A DNA stretch of 64,000 bases, taken from Gari tellinella (taxonomy: Eukaryota; Mollusca; Bivalvia; Cardiida; Psammobiidae). Below the pieces are notes generated by a model. It did no database searches, was not told the origin of the DNA, and saw only the letters and a program-made list of their open reading frames with translations. Made by a program: the position numbers and the translations under genes. Numbering within the stretch: the stretch's first letter is position 1; each line of letters opens with the position of its first letter. Shown here piece by piece: positions 23,064-32,453 of this stretch. The stretch covers positions 22,951,550 through 23,015,549 of the forward strand of contig OV277864.1 in NCBI GenBank assembly GCA_922989275.2. The letters are read 5' to 3'.

Positions 23064-23291
23064 CAGTGGAGAATATGTTATTCTTTCCCGCAAACGCAAA
23101 GCGCTAAAACGTAAAAAAGAACAACTTTTGGACAATTCTGATATTTCATGTTTATCTTGGTGGCAAACAGTTTGGAGCCTGATCAGACGCCGGGTTACCC
23201 GGCGTCTGATCTGGCTCCAAACTGTTTGCACTGGAAATAATAGTTTTAGCGTAAACGCGTTTATTGGGAAAGAATAACACATTCTCCACTG
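23064..23291. mobile_element. M-family TA MITE, opposite in orientation to copy B partner
   Basis: It is complete and TA-flanked, with the CGCAAACGCAAAGCG arm on the left. Copy B's element at the same locus has the AAACGCGTTTACG arm on the left and sits one TA earlier. Confidence 0.9.
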
Positions 23292-23401
23292 TATGCGCGC
23301 TATAACTTAGTAAAGTTCCTATATCCTAGCAGATTGTAGCTTAACGTAAGCTGAAAATAGCAGAATACACCATGTGGAGCATATACTGATCATTATATTA
23401 A

Positions 23402-23635
23402 CCCCTGAAATTTTTAATGGTCAATTCCAATTTCAAACTAAGTTTTGTCCATTTTTTACTATTTAGGGTTGATTTAACAATATTTTTCCAGATGACAAAC
23501 AGTGTAGACCCTGATCAGATGGCTCCTTAAGAAGTCCTCTGATCAGGGTATACAATGTTTGCATAGGACAAGTGTCATCCTCACAAGTACACTGTTTGTA
23601 AATGACCAGTATACTAGTCGCCAGGGTTGAATGTG
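23402..23635. mobile_element. T4-family TTAA MITE with H1 core
   Basis: TTAA lies at 23,398-23,401 and 23,636-23,639. It starts CCCCTGAAATTTTTAATGG. The H1 core has the GACCCTGATCAGA / TCTGATCAGGGT form with loop GGCTCCTTAAGAAGTCC. Shared with copy B (about 39,972-40,208). Confidence 0.8.
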
Positions 23636-23650
23636 TTAAGCAATCACTTA

Positions 23651-23896
23651 CAGTGGAGAATCTGTTATTCTTTCCCGTTTAAACGCAAACGTACGCAAAC
23701 GCAAAGCACTAAAACGTAGAAAAGAACAACTTTTGGACAATTCTGATAATTCTTGTTTATCTTGGTGGCAAACAGTTTGGAGCCTGATCAGACGCCGGGT
23801 TACCCGGCGTCTGATCTGGCTCCAAACTGTTTGCACTGCAAATAATAGTTTTTGCGTAAACGCGTTTATTGGGAAAGAATAACAGATTCTCCACTG
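23651..23896. mobile_element. M-family TA MITE, copy A only
   Basis: Complete with H1. Copy B has CAATCACTTATCATC (TA at 40,221-40,222) where copy A has the TA-flanked element: a clean empty site. Confidence 0.94.
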
Positions 23897-24280
23897 TATC
23901 ATCAATACTAAAACAAGCTATAGGGAAAGGGTGAAGTGGGAAATAATAACGTCTGTTAAATACTGTATGCATATTTGTTTAACAGTGTTTTATCCCCAGA
24001 GGGACTGTAGTTATTTCGAGGCGGACAAAATATTACAAATATGTTTCCCAATCCAGGCACCTCTGGGTAATTTGAGGGCAATATAGATTATCTGTAGATA
24101 ATAATCTTAAGCATGCTGACTACATGATAACATTCTATATTGTATTTCATGATTCTGCTTAACAATGCCTCTCTATAATGATTAAACAGTATGGATCCAG
24201 ATCAGTTCGCGTCTGATCAGGATTCAAACTGTTCGATCCGCTTGTGTAACACTTCTCGGTGTAAGCCCTAATGATAAACG

Positions 24281-24438
24281 CAGGGCTGCCATTCCTCCGT
24301 AAAGCAGGCTGAAAGTAAAGCAGAATGCGCCTTTAGGCGCATTCTGCTTTACTTTTAACCTGCTTTAAGTAATCACGCTTGAAAAATAGAAAATTTGGAA
24401 ATATTAGGATTTTTCATGTTCAACTTATGGCAGCCCTG
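24281..24438. mobile_element. C-family MITE with H2 core (copy A)
   Basis: The ends are CAGGGCTGCCATTCC and TTATGGCAGCCCTG, flanked by TAAACG and TAAAAG (one mismatch; the copy B partner has exact TAAAAG). The H2 hairpin lies directly inside the left end; the right arm is C-family sequence. Confidence 0.88.
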
Positions 24439-24947
24439 TAAAAGACATTGTACAACTAAAATTGAACAAAAGGCATTATAACTGAAAATGAAAATTAAAT
24501 GTGAAACCAATTTATGCCAGGATATTGTCATAACTTCTCCATTTGTACTTGCTGGTAAGTACAATGGTGATCTATATGCACTTTAGAATGTGTCCATACA
24601 ACAGAACTGCAGCTCATATGAACAAGCAAACAGTGCAGGTCCAGATCAGACGCTGCGTAAGGTGGTGTCTCAACAGGGTCTACATCATTTACTAATGCCT
24701 ACTTATAAGGCGACAATATGGATTTAAATGTTGACCACAATATTGAAGCAGACAATTTTTTACACCGGTGGAATGGTATAACAGGCAATAATCACTGGCA
24801 TTTTATCACGACATTAGCTCTTATTGAACTATTATATCGTCTGCCTGGTAATTGACGTCTGCTAATGCTCAACACTCAGGTGTTTACCGCTTTGCTACCA
24901 TAGTATCGTCTGCTTAATAATTTTCATATTGAACTCTTTCACAGTTA

Positions 24948-25199
24948 CAGTGGAGAATCTGTTATTCTTTCCCGTTTAAACGCAAACGTACGCAAACACA
25001 AAGCGCTTTTAAAAAACGTAGAAAAGAACAACTTTTGGACAATTCTGATATTTCATGTTTATCTTGGTGGCAAACAGTTTGGTGCCTGATCAGACGCCGG
25101 GTTACCCGGCGTCTGATCTGGCTCTAAACTGTTTGTAAAAGAAAAAATAGTTTTAGCGTAAAACGCGTTTATCGGGAAAGAATAACAGATTCTCCACTG
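24948..25199. mobile_element. M-family TA MITE with H1 core
   Basis: Complete, and shared with copy B (41,272-41,521). It is head-to-tail with the next M-like element across a single TA. Confidence 0.9.
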
Positions 25200-25201
25200 T
25201 A

Positions 25202-25421
25202 CAGAGGAGAAAACGTTCTTCTTTCCTAATAAACGCATTTACGCTGAAACTATTATTTCAACTGCAAACAGTTTGGAGCCAGATCAGGCGCCGGGTATCC
25301 CGATTGAAATTAAATAAATGGTCAGAATTTTCAAAAAGTTGTCATTTTTTTTTATTTTATTGCATAGCGTGTGCGTTTCGTACATGCGTTTAAACGGTAA
25401 AGAATAATGTCTTATACACTG
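25202..25421. mobile_element. M-like MITE, H1 right arm deleted
   Basis: The ends are CAGAGGAGAAAACG and CTTATACACTG. H1 stops after GATCAGGCGCCGGGTATCCC. Shared with copy B (41,524-41,745). Confidence 0.72.
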
Positions 25422-25788
25422 TATGTTTGCGACTTTTTTCAAAAGGTTTGGATCCAGATTAGTCTGCTTGGCACTTATATCAATCTTTCTGCAGTCAAGC
25501 ATTCAGAAACATAACATTGATAGATTAATGCAGACGATAAGGTTTAACTTTGAGTCTGATCAGACTACAAACTGTTTGTAATGAAAGCCAAGTCTACAAG
25601 ACACAAAGCAGTGATGGAGTACTGTGGGAGTTACAAATGCCAGGAATCTCTTGACAGCGGAATGGAAGCTCAAAACAGTTGCAGCGCAACTACAGTTAAA
25701 CTTGTGCAAACTGGCCACTAAAACGACAACATGCCGGTCGTTTATATTAGTTGGACGCCTAATGCAGTATAGGAAATGTCTATAATTA

Positions 25789-26034
25789 CAGTGGAGAATC
25801 TGTTATTCTTTCCCAATAAACGCGTTTACGCTAAAACTATCATTTGCAGTGCAAACAGTTTGGAGCCAGATCAGACGCCGGTTAACCCGGCGTCTGATCA
25901 GGCTCCAAACTGTTTGCCACCAAGATAAACAAGAATTATCAGAATTGTCCAAAAGTTGTTCTTTTCTACGTTTTAGTGCTTTGCGTTTGCGTACGTTTGC
26001 GTTTCAACGGTAAATAATAACGCTCTCTCCACTG
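25789..26034. mobile_element. M-family TA MITE, copy A only
   Basis: Complete with H1. Copy B reads TATAATTAACTGTCG (TA at 42,098-42,099), matching copy A with the element and one TA removed. Confidence 0.94.
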
Positions 26035-26091
26035 TAACTGTCGTCCTGCATCAAAACGTGACCATTTGCCTGTGTTAGTTTTTATACGGTG

Positions 26092-26342
26092 CATGGAGAA
26101 AACGTTATCCTTCTCCCCAATAAACAAGTTTGTGCTAAATTCTTATATCCCAATGCAAACAAATTAGAGCCAGCTCAGACGCCAGGTAACCCGGCGTCTG
26201 ATCTGGTTCTAAAATGTTTGCAGGTCATTAAAAACATTTCGTCAAAAATGTAAATGAAAAGTTTTCATTTTCTACATTTTATTTCATTTACGCTTGCGTT
26301 TAGTTTCTTTTACACGGGGAAGAATAACGTTGATCTCCATTG
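26092..26342. mobile_element. Older M-like MITE with H1 core
   Basis: The ends are worn (CATGGAGAAAACG and GATCTCCATTG). The H1 arm carries CAGCTCAGACGCC against GGCGTCTGATCTGG. Shared with copy B (about 42,155-42,405). Confidence 0.72.
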
Positions 26343-26405
26343 TTACTTAATCCAGCACAGCACAAAAATCAGTTTGACATTTTAATTGACGCAACTCTAA
26401 TTTAA

Positions 26406-26646
26406 CTCTTTCACTGCCAAATTATTTGTGAGGTTTTTACCGCATCACGGTTATTTTGTCGTCTGCTTTATTAGTTGTGTCTGTGAAATCGTTTCAAAGT
26501 TAGATTTAAGGAAGTAAGATTTACGAAATATCGAAACGAGTGTCAAACAGTATGGATCCTGATCAGACGCCGCGTTACGCGGCGTCTGATCAGGATCCAT
26601 ACTGTTTGCAAAGTCGCCTTTTTGGCGCCATTGGCAGTGAAAGAGT
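26406..26646. mobile_element. T2-family TTAA MITE with H1 core
   Basis: TTAA lies at 26,402-26,405 and 26,647-26,650. The ends are CTCTTTCACTGCC and GGCAGTGAAAGAG. H1 has the T2 form GGATCCTGATCAGACGCCGC / GCGGCGTCTGATCAGGATCC. Shared with copy B (42,469-42,708). Confidence 0.9.
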
Positions 26647-26686
26647 TTAATCAATTGTTGCCTAGTGTCTATGTGTCGTAAATTAA

Positions 26687-26895
26687 CCCCTTCACTGCCG
26701 TGACGTCATAAATATTAAACGATTGTCGTCTGCTTTTATTTTTTAAATTTTGAATTTTGCTATTATGACTGAAGAAATATTAAAGTTAGTGTCAAACAGT
26801 CTGGATCCTGTTCAGACGCCGCGTAACGCGGCGTCTGATCAGGATCCAAACTGTTTGCAAAAAACTGGTGTGCTCGGGGTAATGCAGTGAAGGGG
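26687..26895. mobile_element. T2-family TTAA MITE with H1 core
   Basis: Exact TTAA on both sides. The ends are CCCCTTCACTGCC and GCAGTGAAGGGG. TGACGTCATAAAT lies near the left end. Shared with copy B (42,750-42,958). A CCC start next to TTAA is the piggyBac pattern. Confidence 0.92.
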
Positions 26896-27399
26896 TTAAT
26901 TCATTTGCATTTCTTCTTTCAGGATATTCGCCAGTGCCGCGCAGAAGTTGATTTCGTTAAGAATAGCAAGAAACAAGAGGCCTATAACAGCACTAAATCG
27001 CTCAACTGGTAGCCCATGGTTACGGTCATGGTGACAAAATTTCGGCAAGAAGATTTGTATTCAGCTTTCATTTCAGCCATATAAGGAATGTATCAACTGC
27101 CCACCGGCGACATTGTTTTTCAAGCTAGTAAAATTATTTTATGAATCATTTGTGTATAAGTATTCTGAATTCAGACAAGCAGTTTCAGAAAAGAAGTTTT
27201 TTCTAAGTTTTTACCATACAGAAAAATTGTAAGGAAAATCAGCCCCACACACTAGCGGTCATGGTTTTTTTTTATACTAGGTAAAATTATATTTATAAAT
27301 CTAGCAGTGGGTCACCAATGGACCAAGTGTAACATTTATTTACAATTTGCACCAGTAGTTTCATCAGAGAAGAATGTTTGTTTTTACGTTTTCACAATA

Positions 27400-27645
27400 C
27401 AGTGGAGAATCTGTTATTCTTTCCCAATAAACGCGTTTACGCTAAAACTATTTTTTCTTTTACAAACAGTTTGGAGCCAGATCAGACGCCGGGCAACCCG
27501 GCGTCTGATCAGGCTCCAAACTGTTTGCCACCAAGATAAACAAGAATTATCAGAATTGTCCAAAAGTTGTTCTTTTCTACGTTTTAGTGCTTTGCGTTTG
27601 CGTACGTTTGCGTTTAAACGGGAAAGAATAACATATTCTCCACTG
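27400..27645. mobile_element. M-family TA MITE, copy A; different element in copy B
   Basis: Complete with H1, inserted in the older pearl-like core. At the same locus copy B carries a C-family element (43,502-43,694). Confidence 0.92.
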
Positions 27646-27823
27646 TATAAGCTACCATAGGGAAACGGTCCCTCCCCCTGGTGGCCATGGTTTTAGTTAG
27701 AAAAATCATTTTTAAAAATCTGTTAGAGGGTCACCCATGAATCATTGGGTAAAATTGTTTTCACTTCAGAGCAGTAGTTTCAGAAGAAGACGATTTCAAA
27801 GTGTTTTAGTACAGCTATATAAG

Positions 27824-28680
27824 AACAAGGGCCACTATGGCCCTAAATCGCTCACCTGGTACACCATGGCAAAATTGACCTATAGTGACCTAGATTATGA
27901 CTGGACATGACCAACAATCAACCTCTAGAGTGTAAACAAGATTTTCCTATGATTTGATCTAGTGACCTTGTTTTTGAACTGACACAAACCTCAAGAGTGT
28001 TATCAAGGTTGCTCTATGATTTGAGCTAGTGACCTAATTTTTGACCGGACATGGCCATATTCCCACTTGGCCTAGATATCAATAAGACAAACATTCTGAC
28101 AATGATTCATCTAGATCCAATGAGATTTATAGCCTCTAGAGTGTTAACAAGGTTTTCCTATGATTTGACCTAGTGACCTAGTATTTGACCGGACATGATC
28201 CATATTCAAACTTGACCTAGATATCAATAAGACAAACATTATGAACAAGTTTCATCAAGATCCAATGAGATTTATAGCCTCTATAGTGTTAACAAGGTGT
28301 TTCTATGATTTGACCTAGTGACCTAGTTTTTAATTGGACATGACCCATATTCAAACTTGACCTAGATATCAATGAGACAAACATTATGACCAAGTTTCAT
28401 CAAGATCAAATGAGATTTGTAGCCTCAAGAGTGTAAACAAGGTTTTTCTATAATTTGACCTAGTGACCTAGTTTTTGACCGGACATGACCCATATTCAAA
28501 TTTGGCCTAGATTTCTACTAGACAAACAATGTGATCAAGTTTCATGAAGATTGGATGATATTTGTAGCTGCTAGAGTGTTAACGAACCAATTGTGGACAG
28601 ACAGACAGACAGACGACGGACGACGGACATCCAGCGATCCTAAAAGCTCACCTTGGCACTTCGTGCCAGGTGAGCTAAAA
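27824..28680 (+). mobile_element. Pearl-like element P5 with 145-bp tandem core (copy A)
   Basis: The 5' end is AACAAGGGCCACTATGGCCC then CGCTCACC. CTCTAGAG-type markers lie at 28,134, 28,279, 28,424 and 28,568, a 145-bp period, with older units before. A (GACA)n microsatellite and a 3' hairpin (TTGGCACTTCGTGCCA inside AGCTCACC/GGTGAGCT) close the element. Its flanks, GCTATATAAG on the left and ACTTGTCCCAACC on the right, are the same as those of P7 in copy B. Confidence 0.9.
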
Positions 28681-29074
28681 ACTTGTCCCAACCACTGCTG
28701 GCGGCCCTGTTTTTTAAGCTACGAAAATGATTTTTAAAATTCTTAAAGAGGGCCACCTGTGGATCGTTTGTGTTAAAATACTTTCAAATTGTACACAGAC
28801 TAGAAGATTCTTATATATAGCCATTATATAAGGAAACCTTAGACCTTAGATATTGACTTTGACCTTCAGCCAGTATGTTAAGTCATTGATTCTGTACATC
28901 TCACTGGGGCGAACATGACACCAAAGATTGATGAAAATCCTTCCTGGGGGTAAAGGAGGTCGGGGGCCGACACGAAATCCAGGCTCAATCCCATAACATT
29001 TAATCGTGACATTGACCTTGAATCTGCATGGGTCAGTCATAGAGTTTGCACAACGTCTAGTCTTACTGATGTAA

Positions 29075-29310
29075 ACAGGACTGCCTTTTCTCCGGGGTTT
29101 TCCGAAATCTTCGGTTTTTATTCCAACAGATGGAAGCTTAAAGTAGGCAGAAAGTAAAGCAGGATGCGCCTTCGTGTGCATTCTGTTGTACTTTAAATCT
29201 GCTTTAAGCTTCACGTGTCTTAAAAACTAGAAACAAACTATGTGTTAAAGGTATAATTAAAAAATCGCGCTTGAAAAAATGAAAAATTTGAAAACTTAGG
29301 TGAATATATT
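29075..29310. mobile_element. C-like MITE with worn H2 core
   Basis: It starts CAGGACTGCCTTTTC and has an H2 with arms GCTTAAAGTAGGCAGAAAG / CTTTAAATCTGCTTTAAGC. The right end is not recognisable. Shared with copy B (about 45,868-46,085). Confidence 0.6.
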
Positions 29311-29505
29311 ACTGGTTACATATGCAAACAGTGTATACCCTAAGGAGCCCTCTGATCAGGGTCTGCACTGTTTGATATTTTCATTCGTTATTGTTGTTAT
29401 ATCAAAAACTCACAGAAGACTAGTTCAAAATGCCTGTATTAGAAGAGTCCAAAAGGATAACAAATACCCACAATATGTATTTAGGGTTGAAAGGGTTAAA
29501 CAATG
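29310..29505. mobile_element. T4-like MITE, H1 left arm deleted in copy A
   Basis: It ends GGGTTGAAAGGGTTAA. The H1 core in copy A goes from GTATACCC directly to TAAGGAGCCCTCTGATCAGG; copy B (46,116-46,180) keeps both arms. Copy A thus lost part of the stem after the duplication. Confidence 0.72.
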
Positions 29506-29595
29506 CTGACTGCATTAGAGACATGCTCTCTTTAGATAACACTAGTTAACAGCCAACAGAATGTCACATTTCATAAATCATGCTGTAAGAGTGAA

Positions 29596-29805
29596 CCCTT
29601 TCACTGCTGTCAAACCGTCTGCTTCGAGTTCTCGTCTGCTCTAATTTCTCGTAGTTAGATTTTAAACTCTAAGTCATTTTGACTGAACGAACATTTATCC
29701 TGATCAGATGTTGCGTAAAACAACGTCTGATCTGGCTCAAAACTTTCTGCAAATGTTAGACAATTTACGCTCAGCAGTCTTTCGGTTACCCGACTGTGAA
29801 AGGCA
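29596..29805. mobile_element. T2-like MITE with worn H1
   Basis: The ends are CCCTTTCACTGCTGTC and GACTGTGAAAGG. H1 has ATCAGATGTTGCGTAAAACA and its rough complement. Shared with copy B (about 46,398-46,603). Confidence 0.68.
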
Positions 29806-29852
29806 CCTGGCAAGTATGTGCTAACCACTGCATAATAATCGGGTTCAGATGA

Positions 29853-30132
29853 TTTGATTTGATTTGTTTTGATTTTACGTCGCTTTCAACAGTATTTCAG
29901 TCATATCGTGACGTCCAGCTAATTACAGGTGGCGGAAGACCCCAGAAGTCATTTATGCACTGTTTCAGGCACAAATTGGCAACTGGGTAGAACCACCGAC
30001 CTTCCGCAAGCCAGCTGGAAGGCTTCCCCACATGAAAAATCCGAACGACCCTACTGGGATTCGAACTCACAGCGGTGAGGAGCTTAGTGATGTAAGTCAC
30101 AGTGACTATACCACTAGGCCACGGAGGCCCCG
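29853..30132 (-). mobile_element. tRNA-derived SINE, copy A only
   Basis: On the minus strand it begins GGGGCCTCCGTGGCC and has a tRNA-like promoter: an A-box-like CTAGTGGTATAGTC (complement of 30,104-30,117) and a B box GTTCGAATCCC (complement of 30,057-30,067). A conserved-looking central part with GGTCGGTGGTTCTACCC follows, then a 3' tail of AATCA-type repeats (29,853-29,875). The target duplication GGGTTCAGATGA (12 bp) flanks it. Copy B has the unfilled site near 46,640. RNA polymerase III would transcribe it, and a LINE supplies reverse transcriptase. The middle domain resembles those of mollusc SINEs, but the exact superfamily is not settled. Small ORFs on both strands here are by-products. 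Confidence 0.9.
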
Positions 30133-30198
30133 GGGTTCAGATGAGAAGAACACTATACATGTAAGTATTATATACATTAATAGATATTGTCTTTTTTA

Positions 30199-30615
30199 CC
30201 CTATACCCCATAGACCGTTTCTTGTTGTGAAGAAAATTTACCACTTAAAGCTGATTAAAAGTAAAGCAGAATGTCCCTTAACCCATTACCTCATAGCCTG
30301 TTTCTAGTTTTGAAGATAATGTGTGACAAATTAGAGCAGGTTGGTAGTAAAGCAGAATGTACCTTAAGGCACATTCTGCTTTACTTTCAGCCTGCTTTAA
30401 GCTTATCATCTGCTGGAATGTAGAAAATATTTCTTATCTTTCATATTCATGACTACAAATTGGAACTATTTTTATTCAAAGGAGGAATAAATGAAAGGCG
30501 TAAAAAGCGTGTTCATGGGATAATTGGTTATGGCGCATTCTGCTTTACTTTCAACCGGCTTCATGCTACCATCTGCAAGGATACCAAAATATTTTCTTAA
30601 AGCGCATTTTTGTAG
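30199..30615. mobile_element. Outer T1 MITE, split in the hairpin loop
   Basis: It starts CCCTATACCCCATAGACC. The H2 left arm (GTAAAGCAGAATGTCCC) is cut off at the loop TTAA by the inner T1, and the right arm resumes as GGCGCATTCTGCTTTAC after 30,530. The right end is not clear. Confidence 0.75.
30282..30527. mobile_element. Inner T1 MITE inserted in the loop of another T1
   Basis: TTAA lies at 30,278-30,281 on the left; on the right TTAT in copy A, while copy B (46,787-47,030) has exact TTAA on both sides. H2 is complete with centre GTACCTTAAGGCAC. Confidence 0.85.
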
Positions 30616-31376
30616 CTGTAAAAAATCATGTGGAAAAGGGACTAATTTCTTTAAAGTGAAGAAATATATTAATGGCGGGGGTTAAGCGGCCACTTCTGTA
30701 TGTACCCGATTGAGAATTATAATGGCATTGGGCTGTTGAATGCAGAATATAAGTATCTGAGAAGCAGTTCATGACTGTATTAAACAACCACATATATCAA
30801 AAGTACGCACTGTATTGGACGAGTGTTTAAGACTGAGTATAAACTATTAAAGGAAGACAAATACAATTGAAGGATTCATCTGATGACCGTGTCACAATTA
30901 GCAAATATCGGTTGAATGCTTCATGACATCTAAATAAACACTTGAGTCTGTTATTATAATAATAATAATAATAATAATAATAACGACTTTATTTCATGTG
31001 GATTACATATTTGGTATAGAACAAACAAACCAATTTTCAATATGGTCCACAAACAAAATTAACATATATACAACATGAAGGAACACAATTACAAATCAGT
31101 ATTTTTAAACCTTTGCAAACAGAGTGGACCCTGAAAAGACAGTTCCTGTAGGAGCTCTCTACAGGGACTACTCTGTTTACTATTTTAAAGATTAAGCTGA
31201 AAATGATAATGCACAAGTGTCATTATGAGAATTCAGGATTTGTTATCTATACATGAATATTGAATAGGTAGAGGCAATATAAAGCCAAAAAACCCCGACG
31301 ATTTGACAAATAGCAAAGATCTAGATCAATGAAATTTCATAACAAACGGGAAGGAATATACCAAAGATACTTCAAA

Positions 31377-31552
31377 CCCTTTACTCCATGGTATATTTCT
31401 AGTATTGAAGAAAGGTGATCACTTAAACCAGGTTGAAAGTAAATCAAAATGAGCCTAAATGTGCACTCTGTTTTACTTTAAACCCGCTTCAAGTCACCAT
31501 CTACTAGAGAACATAAAACATTTTTCATGAAACATATCTATGTAGTAAAGGG
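31377..31552. mobile_element. T1-family MITE in the LINE 3' UTR
   Basis: The ends are CCCTTTACTCC and GTAGTAAAGGG followed by TTAA (left flank TCAA, one base off). It contains a degraded H2 hairpin around 31,416-31,495. Confidence 0.75.
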
Positions 31553-31651
31553 TTAAAGCAACATGTAGGTTTTAATCAAGATCCATATTTATATCATAAC
31601 TTATATACATAGAAGCCCTTACAAGCAGCTAAGGCCTTGCTCAGTCATTAA

Positions 31652-31887
31652 CCCTTAGCTCAACGCATATTCAAAAAATTACCCCTCATTTTATGGATAC
31701 TATTCAAACCATTTATTTAAAAGTAGAATACTATGAATTTGAAAACTTAGAATGTTGTCTATTTCAGAATAATTTCTTCTTCTAGCAAATAATGTATACT
31801 CTGATCAGAGAGCTTCTTAAGGAAGTATCTCATCTGGGTCTACACTTTCAGCAAAAACTACTATCGACATAATTAGCGGGCTAAAGG
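31652..31887. mobile_element. T3-family TTAA MITE with H1-type core
   Basis: It is flanked by TTAA on both sides (31,648-31,651 and 31,888-31,891). The ends are CCCTTAGC and GCGGGCTAAAGG. The core has the H1 skeleton with TCTGATCAGAG and a degraded right arm. Ends starting CCC next to TTAA match the piggyBac pattern. Confidence 0.82.
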
Positions 31888-31958
31888 TTAATAGTGTAAC
31901 AGCCGATCAGGGGTTCAGCAGCAAAAACAAAGCCTACATGAAACCATCGCAACATTAA

Positions 31959-32190
31959 CCCCTTACCGCACATGGCATAGTTCAGTTCAAGTTTTGAAGA
32001 CAGGTGATCACTTAAAGCAGGTTGAAAGTAAAGCAGAATGCGCCTTAAGATGCATTAACCTTTTTTCAGCCAGCCTTAAGTTGCTAAGATATAGATCTAG
32101 CAATATTCTTATTTAACTTTTTGTAAATAATTATGACTGCACAAATTGAATGCGCTTAAAGGCGTTTCGATATATGGTAACCGGTCAAGG
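31959..32190. mobile_element. T1-family TTAA MITE, right end eroded
   Basis: TTAA at 31,955-31,958 precedes CCCCTTACCGCACATGG. An H2 hairpin (left arm CTTAAAGCAGGTTGAAAG) lies at about 32,013-32,082, with its right arm altered. The right end GGTAACCGG is degraded and the second TTAA is lost. Confidence 0.7.
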
Positions 32191-32453
32191 AAAGCGATGG
32201 TTAGACTGGCACCTTAGGAATAGTGATATAAACCCATATTAAACGTAAAGAACAGCTTACTTCAGCTGCAAACTACAATATGCGGCGTATAGAAACCTTG
32301 GCGCCTTGTAATAAATTTCATGTACAGTAATCTACCTTGTTTATATAAATTTAAACTATAGTGGGAAATGAACTTTCACCCCTGAGCAGCAAATTTTCAT
32401 CGCTATACATGTATTACATTTTGAAGCATTATGAAGCATAACAAGTGACTACA

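Larger units (their letters stand above)
26972..28850 (+). mobile_element. Older pearl-like element (copy A) hosting M21 and P5
   Basis: It starts AACAAGAGGCC...ATCGCTCAAC. Core units contain GCGGTCATGG or GTGGCCATGG, GGTCACC.ATG and TTTCAGAAGAAG at roughly 400-bp spacing once the insertions are removed. It is shared with copy B (from 43,051). The 3' end is lost. Confidence 0.5.
30957..32453 (-). other. LINE 3' UTR with nested MITEs
   Basis: No coding capacity is seen. Reading on the minus strand it holds, after ORF2, a T1-type MITE, a T3 MITE, a second T1-type MITE, an H1-like hairpin (about 31,112-31,181) and the terminal AATAAAGTCG followed by TTA repeats. About 30,986-31,105 has no insertion and looks like original 3' UTR. 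Confidence 0.75.

Noticed and set aside
20996..27660. Many ORFs encoding similar peptides with IRRRVTRRLIRLQTVCHQDK
   Set aside because: They are translations of the H1 hairpin and arms of M MITEs, appear on both strands, and repeat at every M copy. They are not proteins.
22224..28680. CRISPR array or bacterial-type terminators suggested by regular palindromes
   Set aside because: The palindromes are centres of transposons with their own ends and target duplications, spacing is irregular, and the genome is eukaryotic.
28846..29214. 122-codon minus-strand ORF
   Set aside because: It spans the worn pearl-like core and an H2 hairpin; no recognisable domain, and copy B does not keep it open over the same length.
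30057..30117. tRNA gene
   Set aside because: A and B boxes are present, but the cloverleaf is not complete and the sequence continues into a SINE body with a repeat tail and target duplication.
29897..30307. ORFs at 29,897-30,100 and 30,032-30,307
   Set aside because: They lie in the SINE and its flank; no protein motif.
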